DNA of 64,000 nucleotides from Nocardia mikamii NBRC 108933 (GCF_001613505.1 NZ_BDCM01000003.1:310001-374000); one strand, 5' to 3'; shown: positions 35,124 through 45,048, counted from the first letter of the stretch. Program-made: numbers and translations. The notes: generated by a model not told the origin, from the letters alone.

Positions 35124-36665
35124 CTACGCGGGCACGTAACGCTCGCGCAGTTTGCGCTTGTACAACTTGCCATTCGGATCGCGCGGCAGTTCGGGCAGGT
35201 AGTCGATGCTCTTGGGCAGCTTGTACTTCGCCAGGCGAGCCGCGGCGAACTCCATCAGTTCCCGGGTCAGCGCGTCATCGGCCGCGACCCCTTCGGCCGG
35301 CTGCACGACCGCCTTCACCTCCTGACCCCAATCCGGATGCGGGATACCGAAAACCGCGACGTCGGCGACCTTGGGATGGGTGATCAATTCCCCCTCGATC
35401 TCGGCCGGATAGATGTTCACACCCCCGGACAGGATCAGATCCGAGCGCCGGTCGTGCAGGAACAGGTAGCCGTCGGCATCCATATGCCCGATGTCGCCCA
35501 CGGTGAACAGATCGCCCACCCGCGCGTCCTCGGTCTTCGACTTGTCCTTGTGGTACTCGAAGTTGGAGCCGCCCATCTTCATGTAGACCTGGCCGACCTC
35601 ACCGGGCGCGACCTCGTTGCCGTCCTCGTCGAGCACCTTCACCACCGCGTACGGCCACGCCTTGCCGACCGAGCCGGGCTTGCGCAACCACTCCTCGCCC
35701 GAGATCGACGTGCCGCCGCCCTCGGTCGCCGCGTAGTACTCGGTGACGACCGGGCCCCACCACTCCAGCATCTTGCGTTTGGTCTCCTGCGGGCACGGTG
35801 CGGCGCCGTGGATCATGCAGCGCAGCGAGGAGACGTCGTAGCGCGCCCGCACCTCCTCCGGAAGGGCGAGCAGACGGTGGAACTGGGTGGGGACCATATG
35901 GCTGTGTGTCACCCGATGTGTGTCGATCAGCCGCAGCATCTCCTCCGGATCCCACTTGTCCATCAGAACCACCTTGTGCCCCAACTGAATCGAGATCGAG
36001 GCGAAGTTCAGCACGGCGGTGTGATAGAGCGGCGAGCCGCAGATGTGCACGTGTTCGTCGAAGGGCTGGATGCCGAAGAGTCCGAAGAAGCCGGTCGCCT
36101 GCGGGCCCACCACATCGGGATCGGCGCCGGTCAGCGGACGCCGAACTCCCTTGGGCCGCCCGGTGGTTCCCGATGTGTAGAGCATCGGCGCACCGGTGGT
36201 CCGGACGTCGGGGCGTCCGGACTCCCCCGCGCCGAGTTCGGCCAGGGGCTGGAAACCGTCGATGTCGCCCACCGAATAGCGCGCGCTCGCAGCAACATTC
36301 GCCTCGTCGGCGGCAACGGTCGCGGCTTCGGCGAAGCGCTCGTCGGCGATGAACACCTTCGCCTCGCTGTCGCCGAGGATGTACGCGATCTCCGGCCCGG
36401 TCAGATGCCAGTTCACCGCGACGATGTACAGCCCGGCCTGATAGGCCGCGAAGTACACGGCGAGCGCTTCGGTGGTGTTGTGCACCATCGACACCAGCAC
36501 ATCGCCGGGCTGTAAACCCTTGGCCTGTAAGCCTCGTGCGATGCGGTCGGCCTGATCGGACAGCTCCCGGTAGCCGACCTCCCGCCCCGACGGATCGACG
36601 ACCGCGATCCGATCGGGGTCGGTGGCCGCGATATTCCACAGTCCCAGCTTCTGCGCCGGCTCCAT
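35124..36665 (-). CDS. acyl-CoA synthetase (steroid cluster)
   Basis: A 513-residue AMP-forming ligase: YTSGTTGRPKGVRRP near residue 155, YYAATEGGGTSISG near 310, HDRRSDLILSGGVNIYPAE near 400 and the C-terminal DPNGKLYKRKLRERY lysine. It is not an orthologue of FadD17 or FadD19 by the motifs I can compare. Its KstR-type box (36685-36698, a perfect palindrome) puts it in the steroid regulon; a side-chain or sterol-derived carboxylate is the likely substrate. GAGGAG eight bases before ATG 36665 selects that start over GTG 36674. Confidence 0.82.
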   Translation of the reverse strand: MEPAQKLGLWNIAATDPDRIAVVDPSGREVGYRELSDQADRIARGLQAKGLQPGDVLVSMVHNTTEALAVYFAAYQAGLYIVAVNWHLTGPEIAYILGDSEAKVFIADERFAEAATVAADEANVAASARYSVGDIDGFQPLAELGAGESGRPDVRTTGAPMLYTSGTTGRPKGVRRPLTGADPDVVGPQATGFFGLFGIQPFDEHVHICGSPLYHTAVLNFASISIQLGHKVVLMDKWDPEEMLRLIDTHRVTHSHMVPTQFHRLLALPEEVRARYDVSSLRCMIHGAAPCPQETKRKMLEWWGPVVTEYYAATEGGGTSISGEEWLRKPGSVGKAWPYAVVKVLDEDGNEVAPGEVGQVYMKMGGSNFEYHKDKSKTEDARVGDLFTVGDIGHMDADGYLFLHDRRSDLILSGGVNIYPAEIEGELITHPKVADVAVFGIPHPDWGQEVKAVVQPAEGVAADDALTRELMEFAAARLAKYKLPKSIDYLPELPRDPNGKLYKRKLRERYVPA

Positions 36666-36684
36666 CGAAGTCACTCCTCGAATC

Positions 36685-36698
36685 TAGAACGTGTTCTA
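36685..36698. promoter_or_regulatory. KstR-type operator, perfect palindrome
   Basis: TAGAACGTGTTCTA is fully palindromic and fits the KstR consensus at every position. Its last three bases are the stop codon of the upstream F420-type oxidoreductase gene, so it provides an internal promoter/operator for the synthetase. Confidence 0.88.
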
Positions 36699-37733
36699 CA
36701 TCTGGACAAGGGGGGCGAGGCGGTGCAGCTGCGCCACGTCACGAACCGTCACCAGGAGCATCCCGACGCCCGCCGACTCCCAGACCTTCAGCTGGGAGCG
36801 CACATGGCCCTCGTCGCCGATGATGGCGGTGTCGAGGATCAGCTGGTCCGGAATCACGGCGGCGGCCTCGTCCTTGCGGCCGGAGCGGAACAGCTTGGTG
36901 ATCTCGTCGACCTCGGCGCCGTAGCCCATCCGGCGGTAGACCTGGGCGTGGAAGTTCAGCTCCTCGGCGCCCATGCCGCCGATGTAGAGCGCCATCACCG
37001 GCTTGATCCGATCGATCTCGGCGCGGGCGTCGTCGGTGATGATCACCTGGCAGCTCGCCGCGATCTCGAAGTCCTCCCGAGAACGCCGGGCACCGGGCCG
37101 GGCAAACCCCTCGTCGAGCCATTCGTCGTACATTCCGGCCAGTCGCGGCGTGTAGTAGATCGCCAGCCAGCCGTCGGCGATCTCGGCCGTGAGCGCCACG
37201 TTCTTCGGCCCCTCGGCGCCCAGCCAGATCGGCAGACCCGCACGTAGCGGATGGGTGATCGGCTTGAGCGGTTTACCCAGGCCGGTCGAGCCGGGCCCGT
37301 CGTAGGGCAGCCGGTACTGCGCGCCCTGGCTCACCACCGGCGCCTCGCGGGCCAGTACCTGGCGGATGATCCCGACATACTCCCGGGTGCGCTGCAACGG
37401 TTTGGCGAACGGCTGGCCGTACCAGCCCTCCACCACCTGCGGACCGGAGACGCCCAGGCCCAGGATGTGGCGGCCACCGCTGAGGTGATCGAGGGTCAGC
37501 GCGGCCATCGCGGTCGCGGTGGGAGTGCGGGCGGACAGCTGCACCACGGAGGTTCCCAGCCGCACCCGCCGCGTGGACGAGCCCCACCAGGCCAGTGGCG
37601 TGAAGGCATCCGAGCCCCAGGACTCGGCAGCGAAAACCGCGTCGAATCCGGCCTCCTCGGCGGCCACCACCAACTCCCCGGCGTTGGGCGGCGGTCCCGC
37701 ACCCCAATATCCGAGCTGCAATCCGAACCGCAT
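36696..37733 (-). CDS. LLM-class F420-dependent oxidoreductase (Rv3520c-like)
   Basis: A 345-residue luciferase-like TIM-barrel protein of the F420-dependent type: FGLQLGYWGAGPP at the start, VAAEEAGFDAVFAAES, a GRHILGLGVSGPQVVEGWYG loop near residue 100 and LPIWLGAEGPKNVALTAEIA near 180. It corresponds by position and pattern to Rv3520c in the KstR regulon, which has no proven substrate; a steroid keto or ene group is plausible. AAGGAG before ATG 37733 supports the start. Its stop overlaps the next KstR-type box. Confidence 0.85.
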   Translation of the reverse strand: MRFGLQLGYWGAGPPPNAGELVVAAEEAGFDAVFAAESWGSDAFTPLAWWGSSTRRVRLGTSVVQLSARTPTATAMAALTLDHLSGGRHILGLGVSGPQVVEGWYGQPFAKPLQRTREYVGIIRQVLAREAPVVSQGAQYRLPYDGPGSTGLGKPLKPITHPLRAGLPIWLGAEGPKNVALTAEIADGWLAIYYTPRLAGMYDEWLDEGFARPGARRSREDFEIAASCQVIITDDARAEIDRIKPVMALYIGGMGAEELNFHAQVYRRMGYGAEVDEITKLFRSGRKDEAAAVIPDQLILDTAIIGDEGHVRSQLKVWESAGVGMLLVTVRDVAQLHRLAPLVQM

Positions 37734-37810
37734 CGTCGACTCCTTCCGCCCGGCCCGTTTCACCGAGCCCGCTGCCGGACACCTTTCCAGGTAGCCCTTG
37801 CCACCAGAAT

Positions 37811-37824
37811 AAGAACCTGTTCTA
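37811..37824. promoter_or_regulatory. KstR-type operator in the divergent promoter at 37.8 kb
   Basis: AAGAACCTGTTCTA carries a perfect AGAAC-CT-GTTCT dyad and lacks only the first T of the consensus. It is 78 bp before the oxidoreductase gene and 9 bp before the DUF35-protein GTG, so it may control both. Confidence 0.75.
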
Positions 37825-37833
37825 CTCGATATC

Positions 37834-38862
37834 GTGACCAATGGGAACACCATGACCGGCGTAATCGCGAAAGGCAGCGGTCCGGAAGCGGAACCCGCAC
37901 CCGAGGTACTCAGCGCCGAACTACGGATGAAGTTCGACTACACCCGATCGGTCGGACCGACCATCGGCCGGTTCCTGACCGGGCTGCGCGAGGGCCGGAT
38001 CGTCGGCGTCCGCGGCAGCGACGGCCGGGTGATCGTGCCGCCGGCGGAATTCGATCCGGTGACCGCGGAGCGGCTGACCGACTTCGTCGACGTCTCCGAT
38101 GTCGGCACGGTGCAGAGCTGGAGCTGGGTCGCCGACCCGCTGCCCGGCCAGCCGTTCGACCGCCCCTTCGCCTGGGCGCTGGTGAAATTCGACGGCGCCG
38201 ACACCGCGGTGCTGCACGCCCTCGACGTGTCGTCTCCCGACGAGGTGCGCAGCGGATTGCGCGTGCGGGTGCGGTGGGCCGCCGAACGCAACGGCAGCAT
38301 CCACGACATCGCCTGCGTCGAACCGGGCGAGACCTCTTCGGCCCCAGCCGATTCCACCTCACCGGACGCCGATGCGGCCGAGCCGGTCACCGGTATCGTC
38401 ACCCCGATCGACCTGCGGTACAAGCACACCGCCTCGCCGACCGAGACGCGGTATCTGAAGGCGCTGGTCGAGGGTCGCCTGATCGGTGGTCGCGCCGACG
38501 CCGAGAGCAAGGTGTACTTTCCACCCCGCGGCGCCGACCCGATCGACGGGCGCCCGACCGACGAGATGGTCGACCTGCCCGATACCGGAACCATCACCAC
38601 GTTCTGCATCGTGAACGTGCCGTTCATGGGACAGAAGATCAAGCCGCCGTACGTCACCGCGTACGTACTGCTCGACGGCGCCGACATTCCGGTGCTGCAC
38701 CGGGTGCTGGGCTGCGACCCCAGCGAAGTCCGCATGGGTATGCGCGTGAAGGCGGTGTGGAAGCCGCGCGAGGAGTGGGGTTACACGCTGGAGAACGTGG
38801 ACCACTTCGAGCCCAACGGCGAGCCGGACGCGGACTACGACAGCTACCGGCACCACCTCTAG
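37834..38862 (+). CDS. double DUF35/OB-fold protein, partner of Ltp3/Ltp4 (Rv3521-like)
   Basis: A 342-residue protein built of two similar halves. Each has the DUF35 helix-plus-OB-fold pattern: MKFDYTRSVGPTIGRFLTGL then FAWALVKFDGADTAVLHALD, and LRYKHTASPTETRYLKALVE then VTAYVLLDGADIPVLHRVLG. A Pro/Ser/Ala linker joins them near residue 175. No Cys zinc ligands are visible, unlike many DUF35 proteins. DUF35 proteins form complexes with thiolase-like Ltp aldolases (as ChsH2 does with Ltp2). ltp4 and ltp3 follow directly. The GTG at 37834 or the ATG at 37852 could start it. Confidence 0.82.
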   Translation: MTNGNTMTGVIAKGSGPEAEPAPEVLSAELRMKFDYTRSVGPTIGRFLTGLREGRIVGVRGSDGRVIVPPAEFDPVTAERLTDFVDVSDVGTVQSWSWVADPLPGQPFDRPFAWALVKFDGADTAVLHALDVSSPDEVRSGLRVRVRWAAERNGSIHDIACVEPGETSSAPADSTSPDADAAEPVTGIVTPIDLRYKHTASPTETRYLKALVEGRLIGGRADAESKVYFPPRGADPIDGRPTDEMVDLPDTGTITTFCIVNVPFMGQKIKPPYVTAYVLLDGADIPVLHRVLGCDPSEVRMGMRVKAVWKPREEWGYTLENVDHFEPNGEPDADYDSYRHHL

Positions 38863-38874
38863 GAGCGAAACACC

Positions 38875-39909
38875 TTGAGCGACAACGCAACAGATATCGC
38901 GGTGGTGGGCTTCGCCCACGCCCCGCATGTCCGCGAAACCTACGGCACCACCAACGGTGTCGAAATGCTGGTCCCGTGCTTCCGGCAGCTGTACGACAAG
39001 CTCGGCATCGGCGTGTCCGATATCGACTTCTGGTGCTCCGGGTCCTCCGATTACCTTGCCGGACGCGCCTTCTCGTTCATCTCCGCGATCGACTCGATCG
39101 GCGCCGTGCCGCCGATCAACGAATCGCACGTCGAGATGGACGCCGCTTGGGCGCTGTACGAGGCGTGGGTGAAACTGCGCTCCGGACAGGCCGAAACCGC
39201 CTTGGTCTACGGTTTCGGCAAGCCGTCGGCCGGCACGCTGCGGCAGGTGCTGACGATGCAGATGGATCCGTACCTGGTGGCCCCGCTGTGGCCGGACGCG
39301 GTCTCCGTGGCCGGACTGCAGGCCCGGGCCGGGCTCGACGCCGGAAACTGGACCGAACGCGATATGGCCGCGGTCTCGGCCGCCGACGACGCCGAGATCG
39401 AGAAGCGGCTCGCCGCACCGTATGTCGCGAATCCGCTGCGCGAACACGACATCGCGCCGATCACCGACGGCGCCGCCGCGATCGTGCTGGCCCGCGGCGA
39501 CAAGGCCCGCGAACTGTGCGAGCGGCCGGCCTGGCTGACCGGTATGGCGCATCGCATCGACACCCCGATGATCGGCGCGCGCGATCTGACCACTTCGCCC
39601 TCCACCGCAGCCGCGGCCAAGGCGGTGCTCGGCGGGGATGCGAGCGGATTCGATGTCGCCGAACTGCACGCGACCTACAGTCACGAACAGCTGATCCTGA
39701 AGCAGGCCATCGGGCTGAGCGAGTCCACCCGCATCAACCCCTCGGGTGGCGCGCTGGCGGGCAACCCGATGTTCGCCGCCGGTCTGGAACGAATCGGCTA
39801 CGCGGCCAACGAAATCATGAACGGCACCGCCGAGCGAGCCCTCGCACACGCCACCAGCGGTCCGGCGTTGCAGCAGAACTTGGTGGCCATCCTGGAGGCT
39901 GGACGATGA
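38875..39909 (+). CDS. ltp4: thiolase-like lipid-transfer protein/aldolase Ltp4
   Basis: A 344-residue SCP2-thiolase-like protein matching Rv3522. It has the N-terminal TDIAVVGFAHAPHVR, a FWCSGSSDYLAG segment near residue 52, ITDGAAAIVLARGD and the C-terminal PSGGALAGNPMFAAGLERI. At the position of the thiolase nucleophile (around ESHVEMDAAWALYEA) no Cys is seen, so retro-aldol rather than thiolysis is likely. In Rhodococcus ltp3 and ltp4 are needed for C24-branched sterol side chains. It starts at a TTG (38875) with AGGAG nine bases upstream, and its stop overlaps ltp3 as ATGA. Confidence 0.85.
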   Translation: MSDNATDIAVVGFAHAPHVRETYGTTNGVEMLVPCFRQLYDKLGIGVSDIDFWCSGSSDYLAGRAFSFISAIDSIGAVPPINESHVEMDAAWALYEAWVKLRSGQAETALVYGFGKPSAGTLRQVLTMQMDPYLVAPLWPDAVSVAGLQARAGLDAGNWTERDMAAVSAADDAEIEKRLAAPYVANPLREHDIAPITDGAAAIVLARGDKARELCERPAWLTGMAHRIDTPMIGARDLTTSPSTAAAAKAVLGGDASGFDVAELHATYSHEQLILKQAIGLSESTRINPSGGALAGNPMFAAGLERIGYAANEIMNGTAERALAHATSGPALQQNLVAILEAGR

Positions 39910-41072
39910 CCAATCAAGCCGCCGTACTCGGCACGGGACAAACCCATCACGTGACGAAACGGACCGATGTCTCGATGGCCGGTATGTGCCGCGAGGCAAT
40001 CGATCGCGCACTCGAAGATGCCGATCTGACCATGGCCGATATCGACGCGGTGATCGTCGGTAAGGCGCCGGATCTGTTCGAGGGCTCGATGATGCCCGAG
40101 CTGTTCATGGCGGATGCCCTGGGCGCCACCGGAAAACCGCTGCTGCGCGTGCACACCGCGGGTTCGGTCGGCGGTTCGACCGGCGTGGTCGCCACCAACC
40201 ACGTGCAGGCCGGCGTGTACCGCCGGGTGCTGGCGATCTGCTGGGAGAAGCAGTCCGAATCCAATGCCATGTGGGCCCTGTCGAATCCGGTGCCGTTCAC
40301 GATGCCGGTCGGCGCCGGTGCCGGTGGATACTTCGCGCCGCATGTGCGCGCGTACATCCGGCGGGCCAATGCTCCCCTGCACATCGGCGCGATGGTCGCG
40401 GTGAAGGATCGCCGCAACGGCGCGAAGAATCCGTTCGCGCATCTGCGCCAGCCCGATATCACCATGGAATCGGTACTCGCGTCCCAAATGCTGTGGGACC
40501 CGGTGCGTTTCGACGAGACCTGCCCGTCCTCCGACGGTGCGTGCGCGATCGTGATCGGCGACGAGGAATCGGCGAAGGCGGTCGAGGCATCGGGTAAGAA
40601 GGTCGCGTGGGTGCACGGCACGGCCATGCGCACCGAACCGCTGGCCTACTCCGGCCGCGACCAGGTCAACCCGCAGGCCGGACGCGACGCCGCGGCCGCG
40701 CTGTGGAAGCAGGCCGGTATCACCAATCCGCTCGAGGAGATCGATGCGGCCGAGATCTACGTCCCGTTCTCCTGGTTCGAGCCGATGTGGCTGGAAAACC
40801 TGGGCTTCACCCCCGAGGGCGAGGGCTGGAAGCTGGTCGATGCGCGCGAAACCGAGATCGGCGGGAAGCTGCCGGTCAATCCCTCGGGTGGCGTGTTGAG
40901 TTCCAATCCGATCGGCGCATCCGGCATGATCCGCTTCGCCGAGGCGGCCAAGCAGGTAATGGGCCGGGCGGGCGATTACCAAGTCGAGGGCGCCCGAAAA
41001 GCCTTCGGCCATGCCTATGGTGGCGGATCACAGTACTTCTCGATGTGGGTAGTGGGCTCGGAACCACGGTGA
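39906..41072 (+). CDS. ltp3: thiolase-like lipid-transfer protein/aldolase Ltp3
   Basis: A 388-residue SCP2-thiolase-like protein matching Rv3523. Visible are AVLGTGQTHHVTKRT, the active-site region RVHTAGSVGGSTG at residues 81-93, CPSSDGACAIVIGDEES, and the C-terminal FGHAYGGGSQYFSMWV. The normal catalytic Cys is Ala85 here, again arguing for an aldolase that cleaves a beta-hydroxyacyl-CoA. With Ltp4 and the double DUF35 protein it should form a complex acting on branched sterol side chains. It overlaps ltp4 by four bases. The frame is open for another 885 codons upstream, but those are shadows of the two preceding genes. Confidence 0.88.
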   Translation: MTNQAAVLGTGQTHHVTKRTDVSMAGMCREAIDRALEDADLTMADIDAVIVGKAPDLFEGSMMPELFMADALGATGKPLLRVHTAGSVGGSTGVVATNHVQAGVYRRVLAICWEKQSESNAMWALSNPVPFTMPVGAGAGGYFAPHVRAYIRRANAPLHIGAMVAVKDRRNGAKNPFAHLRQPDITMESVLASQMLWDPVRFDETCPSSDGACAIVIGDEESAKAVEASGKKVAWVHGTAMRTEPLAYSGRDQVNPQAGRDAAAALWKQAGITNPLEEIDAAEIYVPFSWFEPMWLENLGFTPEGEGWKLVDARETEIGGKLPVNPSGGVLSSNPIGASGMIRFAEAAKQVMGRAGDYQVEGARKAFGHAYGGGSQYFSMWVVGSEPR

Positions 41073-41175
41073 CACGCAATTCCGCCGGCATTTCCGGGTG
41101 ACCGGATTGCCGGCGGAAAGCACATTTGCAATTCCATCAGCAAATTCACCGAAACCACCGAGCCGGGAGGCCGAG

Positions 41176-41598
41176 ATGACCGCTACCACCACCACCGAGC
41201 ATCCGGCGCGCCTCGCCGGACGGGCCTCACAGGCCGCGGTGCGCGCCCGGGACAAGGAGGCGTGGCTGGCACTGTTCGCCGCCGACGGGATCGTCGAGGA
41301 TCCGATCGGCCCCTCCGTCTTCGATCCCGAGGGTGTGGGCCATCGCGGACGCGACGCCATCGCGGCATTCTGGGACAAGGCCATCGCCCCGACCGAATCC
41401 ATCGATTTCGTCTTCGGCGACTCCTTCGCCTGCGGCAGTGAGGTGGCCTTCACCGGGCTGATCCGCACCCAGTTGGGCGGACACGTCATCGACGCCGAGG
41501 GCGTGTTCACCTACAAGGTCGACGACGCCGGGAAGATCGTGGCGCTGCGCGCGTTCTGGGAGACCGATCGCGCGATGGGAACCATGCGCAAGGAATAG
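41176..41598 (+). CDS. ketosteroid-isomerase-like (SnoaL/NTF2 fold) protein
   Basis: A 140-residue NTF2-fold protein aligned with bacterial delta5-3-ketosteroid isomerase: AVRARDKEAWLALFAADGIV then EDPIG, where the Asp matches catalytic Asp38, and later KIVALRAFWETDRA. The second catalytic Asp (Asp99) is not clearly conserved, so isomerase activity is uncertain. GGGAGG before ATG 41176 fixes the start. Placement after ltp3 and before cyp125 supports a role in steroid metabolism, possibly isomerising cholest-5-en-3-one or a later intermediate. Confidence 0.72.
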   Translation: MTATTTTEHPARLAGRASQAAVRARDKEAWLALFAADGIVEDPIGPSVFDPEGVGHRGRDAIAAFWDKAIAPTESIDFVFGDSFACGSEVAFTGLIRTQLGGHVIDAEGVFTYKVDDAGKIVALRAFWETDRAMGTMRKE

Positions 41599-41612
41599 CG
41601 CCGGACCAGACG

Positions 41613-41641
41613 AAGGGTGGGCACCGTGGGTGCCCGCCCTT
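41613..41641. terminator. hairpin terminator between the KSI-like gene and cyp125
   Basis: A 13-bp stem (41613-41625 with 41629-41641, one wobble pair) with a GTG loop sits between convergent stops. A/T pairs at its base give it AAGGG...CCCTT ends, a usual bidirectional terminator form. Confidence 0.7.
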
Positions 41642-41664
41642 CCGTGTCCAGGCCGACCACCGCC

Positions 41665-42939
41665 TCACGGCACGCTGGAGTCCCGGAGAGGCGGCACTGC
41701 CTTGGTCTTGTAGTCGACCTGGAATTCCTTGATGCCGTTGAGCCAGCCCGAGGTCAGGCGCTTGGGGTCGCCGAGCTTGGTGATGTCGGGCAGGTGGTCG
41801 GCGATGGCGTTGAAGATCAGGTCGATCTCCAGGCGCGCGAGGTTGGCGCCGATGCAGAAGTGAGCGCCGGTACCACCGAAGGACAGGTGCGGATTCGGAT
41901 CGCGAGTGATGTCGAAGGTGTACGGGTTCTCGAACACCTCCTCGTCGAAATTGGCCGAGCGGTACATCAGCAGGACGCGCTGGCCCTTCTTGATCTGCGC
42001 TCCGGACAGTTCGGTGTCGACCAGCGCGGTCCGCTGGAACGAGCTCACCGGAGTGGCCCAGCGGATGATCTCGTCGGCGGCGGTGGCGGGCCGCTCACGC
42101 TTGTAGAGCTCCCACTGCTCCGGGTTCTCCAGGAACGCGTGCATGCCGTGGGTGATGGCGTTGCGGGTGGTCTCGTTACCGGCGACCGCCAGCAGGATCA
42201 CGAAGAAGCCGAACTCCTCCGAGGTCAGGGCCTCACCGTCGATATCGGCGTTGACCAGCGTGGTGACGATGTCGTCGGCCGGCTGCGCCTTCCGGGCCTC
42301 GGCCATCTGCCAGGCGTAGCCGAGGATCTCCATCGATGACATCGCCGGGTCGGCATCGCTGTCGGGGTCGTCGTAGCCGGTCATCTCGTTGGACCACTGG
42401 AAGACCTTCATCCGGTCTTCCTGCGGGACACCGATGAGTTCGGCGATCGCCTGCAGCGGCAGCTCACAGGCCACCTGGGTGACGAAGTCGCCGGCGCCGC
42501 TGGCCGCGGCCGCGTCGACGATCGATTTGGCGCGGGCGGACAGCTCCGCGCGCAGGCCGTTGATGGCGCGCGGGGTGAAGCCCTTGGAGATCAGTTTGCG
42601 CAGTTTGGTGTGTTCGGGCGCATCCTTGTTGATCAGGATGTGGCGCTGCAGCTCGATGGCCTCGCGCGGGATGTCGTCGTTGAAGCGGGGAATCGCGGTG
42701 TTCTCGTAGGTGGAGAAATCGTCGCGCCGCGAGACCTCCTTGACATCGGCGTGCTTGGACACGACCCAGAAGCCGTCGTCGTGAAACCCTCCGACCTCCG
42801 GAGACTGCGGGTTCCACCAGATCGGCGCGGCCCGGCGTAGCTCCGCGAACTCTTCGACGGGAATGCCGCGGGCCCACATATCGGGATCTGTGGCGTCGAA
42901 CCCCTCGGGGAGGTTCGGAGCTACATGGGTGTCAACCAC
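41665..42939 (-). CDS. cyp125: cytochrome P450 CYP125 (steroid C26-monooxygenase)
   Basis: A 424-residue P450 very like M. tuberculosis CYP125. The oxygen-binding helix AVAGNETTRNAITHGM (about residue 250), the ExxR in AADEIIRWATPVSSFQRTA, and the heme motif FGGTGAHFCIGANLARLEID (axial Cys near residue 365) are intact. CYP125 oxidises the terminal methyl of cholesterol or cholestenone to the C26 acid, the first step of side-chain breakdown. AAGGAG before GTG 42939 selects this start. A perfect KstR-type box lies 21 bp upstream. Confidence 0.93.
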   Translation of the reverse strand: MVDTHVAPNLPEGFDATDPDMWARGIPVEEFAELRRAAPIWWNPQSPEVGGFHDDGFWVVSKHADVKEVSRRDDFSTYENTAIPRFNDDIPREAIELQRHILINKDAPEHTKLRKLISKGFTPRAINGLRAELSARAKSIVDAAAASGAGDFVTQVACELPLQAIAELIGVPQEDRMKVFQWSNEMTGYDDPDSDADPAMSSMEILGYAWQMAEARKAQPADDIVTTLVNADIDGEALTSEEFGFFVILLAVAGNETTRNAITHGMHAFLENPEQWELYKRERPATAADEIIRWATPVSSFQRTALVDTELSGAQIKKGQRVLLMYRSANFDEEVFENPYTFDITRDPNPHLSFGGTGAHFCIGANLARLEIDLIFNAIADHLPDITKLGDPKRLTSGWLNGIKEFQVDYKTKAVPPLRDSSVP

Positions 42940-42960
42940 CAGTTGTCTCCTTCGACTAAC

Positions 42961-44259
<1,299 letters not shown>

Positions 44260-44617
44260 TACCGAACAGATTTCATCCGTAGTTGAACGTTCATCCTCAC
44301 AGCCCCGAGACGTGTCGTACGCCACACAAACTGCGATACAGACAAAAGGATGAGATGTCAGCTATCTTCCGGTTATCAATGGCCCGTTGAGCGAGACTCG
44401 TTCGACGGGCCAGAACCGGAGCGTACTGCCCCTCGACCAGTGAGGGTGCGTTGCCCCGCAAACGTGCCGACGCTGAACAGTTCCCGGACGGCCGACCTGG
44501 AAGCTTCAAGGAAATCCCGAATCAGGCGTAGGTTTTCAGTTACTCAGCCGCTAATATCAATGATACGTATCCGAGATAACGACTGTTAGTACAGCGAAGG
44601 GAATTGGGCGGCTCACA
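44260..44617. other. 358-bp gap before the EspR-like gene
   Basis: No convincing gene is seen. A 79-codon frame (44350-44589) begins near AAAGGATG but has no protein-like pattern. From 44530 the sequence is unusually AT-rich for this genome, with TAATAT near 44552 and a perfect GATACGTATC palindrome at 44562-44571, probably the promoter and autoregulatory region of the downstream HTH gene. Confidence 0.5.
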
Positions 44618-45034
44618 ATGGCTGATTTCGCGGCGCGGCTGAACAAGCTGTTCGAAACCGTGCATCCCCCGGGGCGTAAGCCGCACACCAATGCCGAGGT
44701 GGCGGCAGCGCTCACCGCCTCCGGGCATCCGATCTCGAAACCGTATCTCTCGCAGTTGCGGTCGGGTCAGCGGACGAACCCCTCAGATGAGACGGTTGCC
44801 GCACTGGCAAAGTTCTTCAAGGTCAAACCGGACTACTTCTTCAACGACATCTACGCCGCCAAGATCGACCATGATCTGGAGTTGCTGTCCCAGCTGCAGG
44901 GCTATGGACTGCGTCGGCTGTCGAGCAGGGCGTTCGATCTCTCCGAAGAGTCGCAGAACCTCCTGACCTCGATGGCCGAAAAGCTCCGGGCGAGTGAGGG
45001 TCTGCCCGAGGTTCCACCGGACGGCACGGAATAG
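44618..45034 (+). CDS. EspR-like XRE/HTH DNA-binding protein
   Basis: A 138-residue XRE-type protein. The N-terminal HTH domain reads ARLNKLFETVHPPGRKPHTN, a recognition region PISKPYLSQLRSGQRTNPSD, then ETVAALAKFFKVKPDYFFND; the C-terminal ~55 residues form a helical dimerisation region. This is the architecture and pattern of M. tuberculosis EspR (Rv3849), a nucleoid-associated regulator. Here, however, it faces an ImmA/IrrE metallopeptidase and a membrane protein, a neighbourhood seen for other HTH proteins, so it may instead be the repressor of a peptidase-controlled module. Confidence 0.85.
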   Translation: MADFAARLNKLFETVHPPGRKPHTNAEVAAALTASGHPISKPYLSQLRSGQRTNPSDETVAALAKFFKVKPDYFFNDIYAAKIDHDLELLSQLQGYGLRRLSSRAFDLSEESQNLLTSMAEKLRASEGLPEVPPDGTE

Positions 45035-45048
45035 CAAGTTGGACAAGG

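Noticed and set aside
35124..36665. Assignment of this acyl-CoA synthetase as FadD17
   Set aside because: Its N-terminus and core motifs differ from what I recall of FadD17; only membership of the synthetase family and steroid regulon is supported.
37251..41072. One 1273-codon open frame on the plus strand
   Set aside because: Only the last 388 codons (ltp3) look like protein; the rest is an Arg-rich shadow of the DUF35 and ltp4 genes in another frame.
44283..44296. KstR-like TTGAACGTTCAT
   Set aside because: AAC and GTT are directly adjacent without the two-base spacer.
44350..44589. 79-codon frame before the EspR-like gene
   Set aside because: Irregular composition, no domain, overlaps the probable promoter region.
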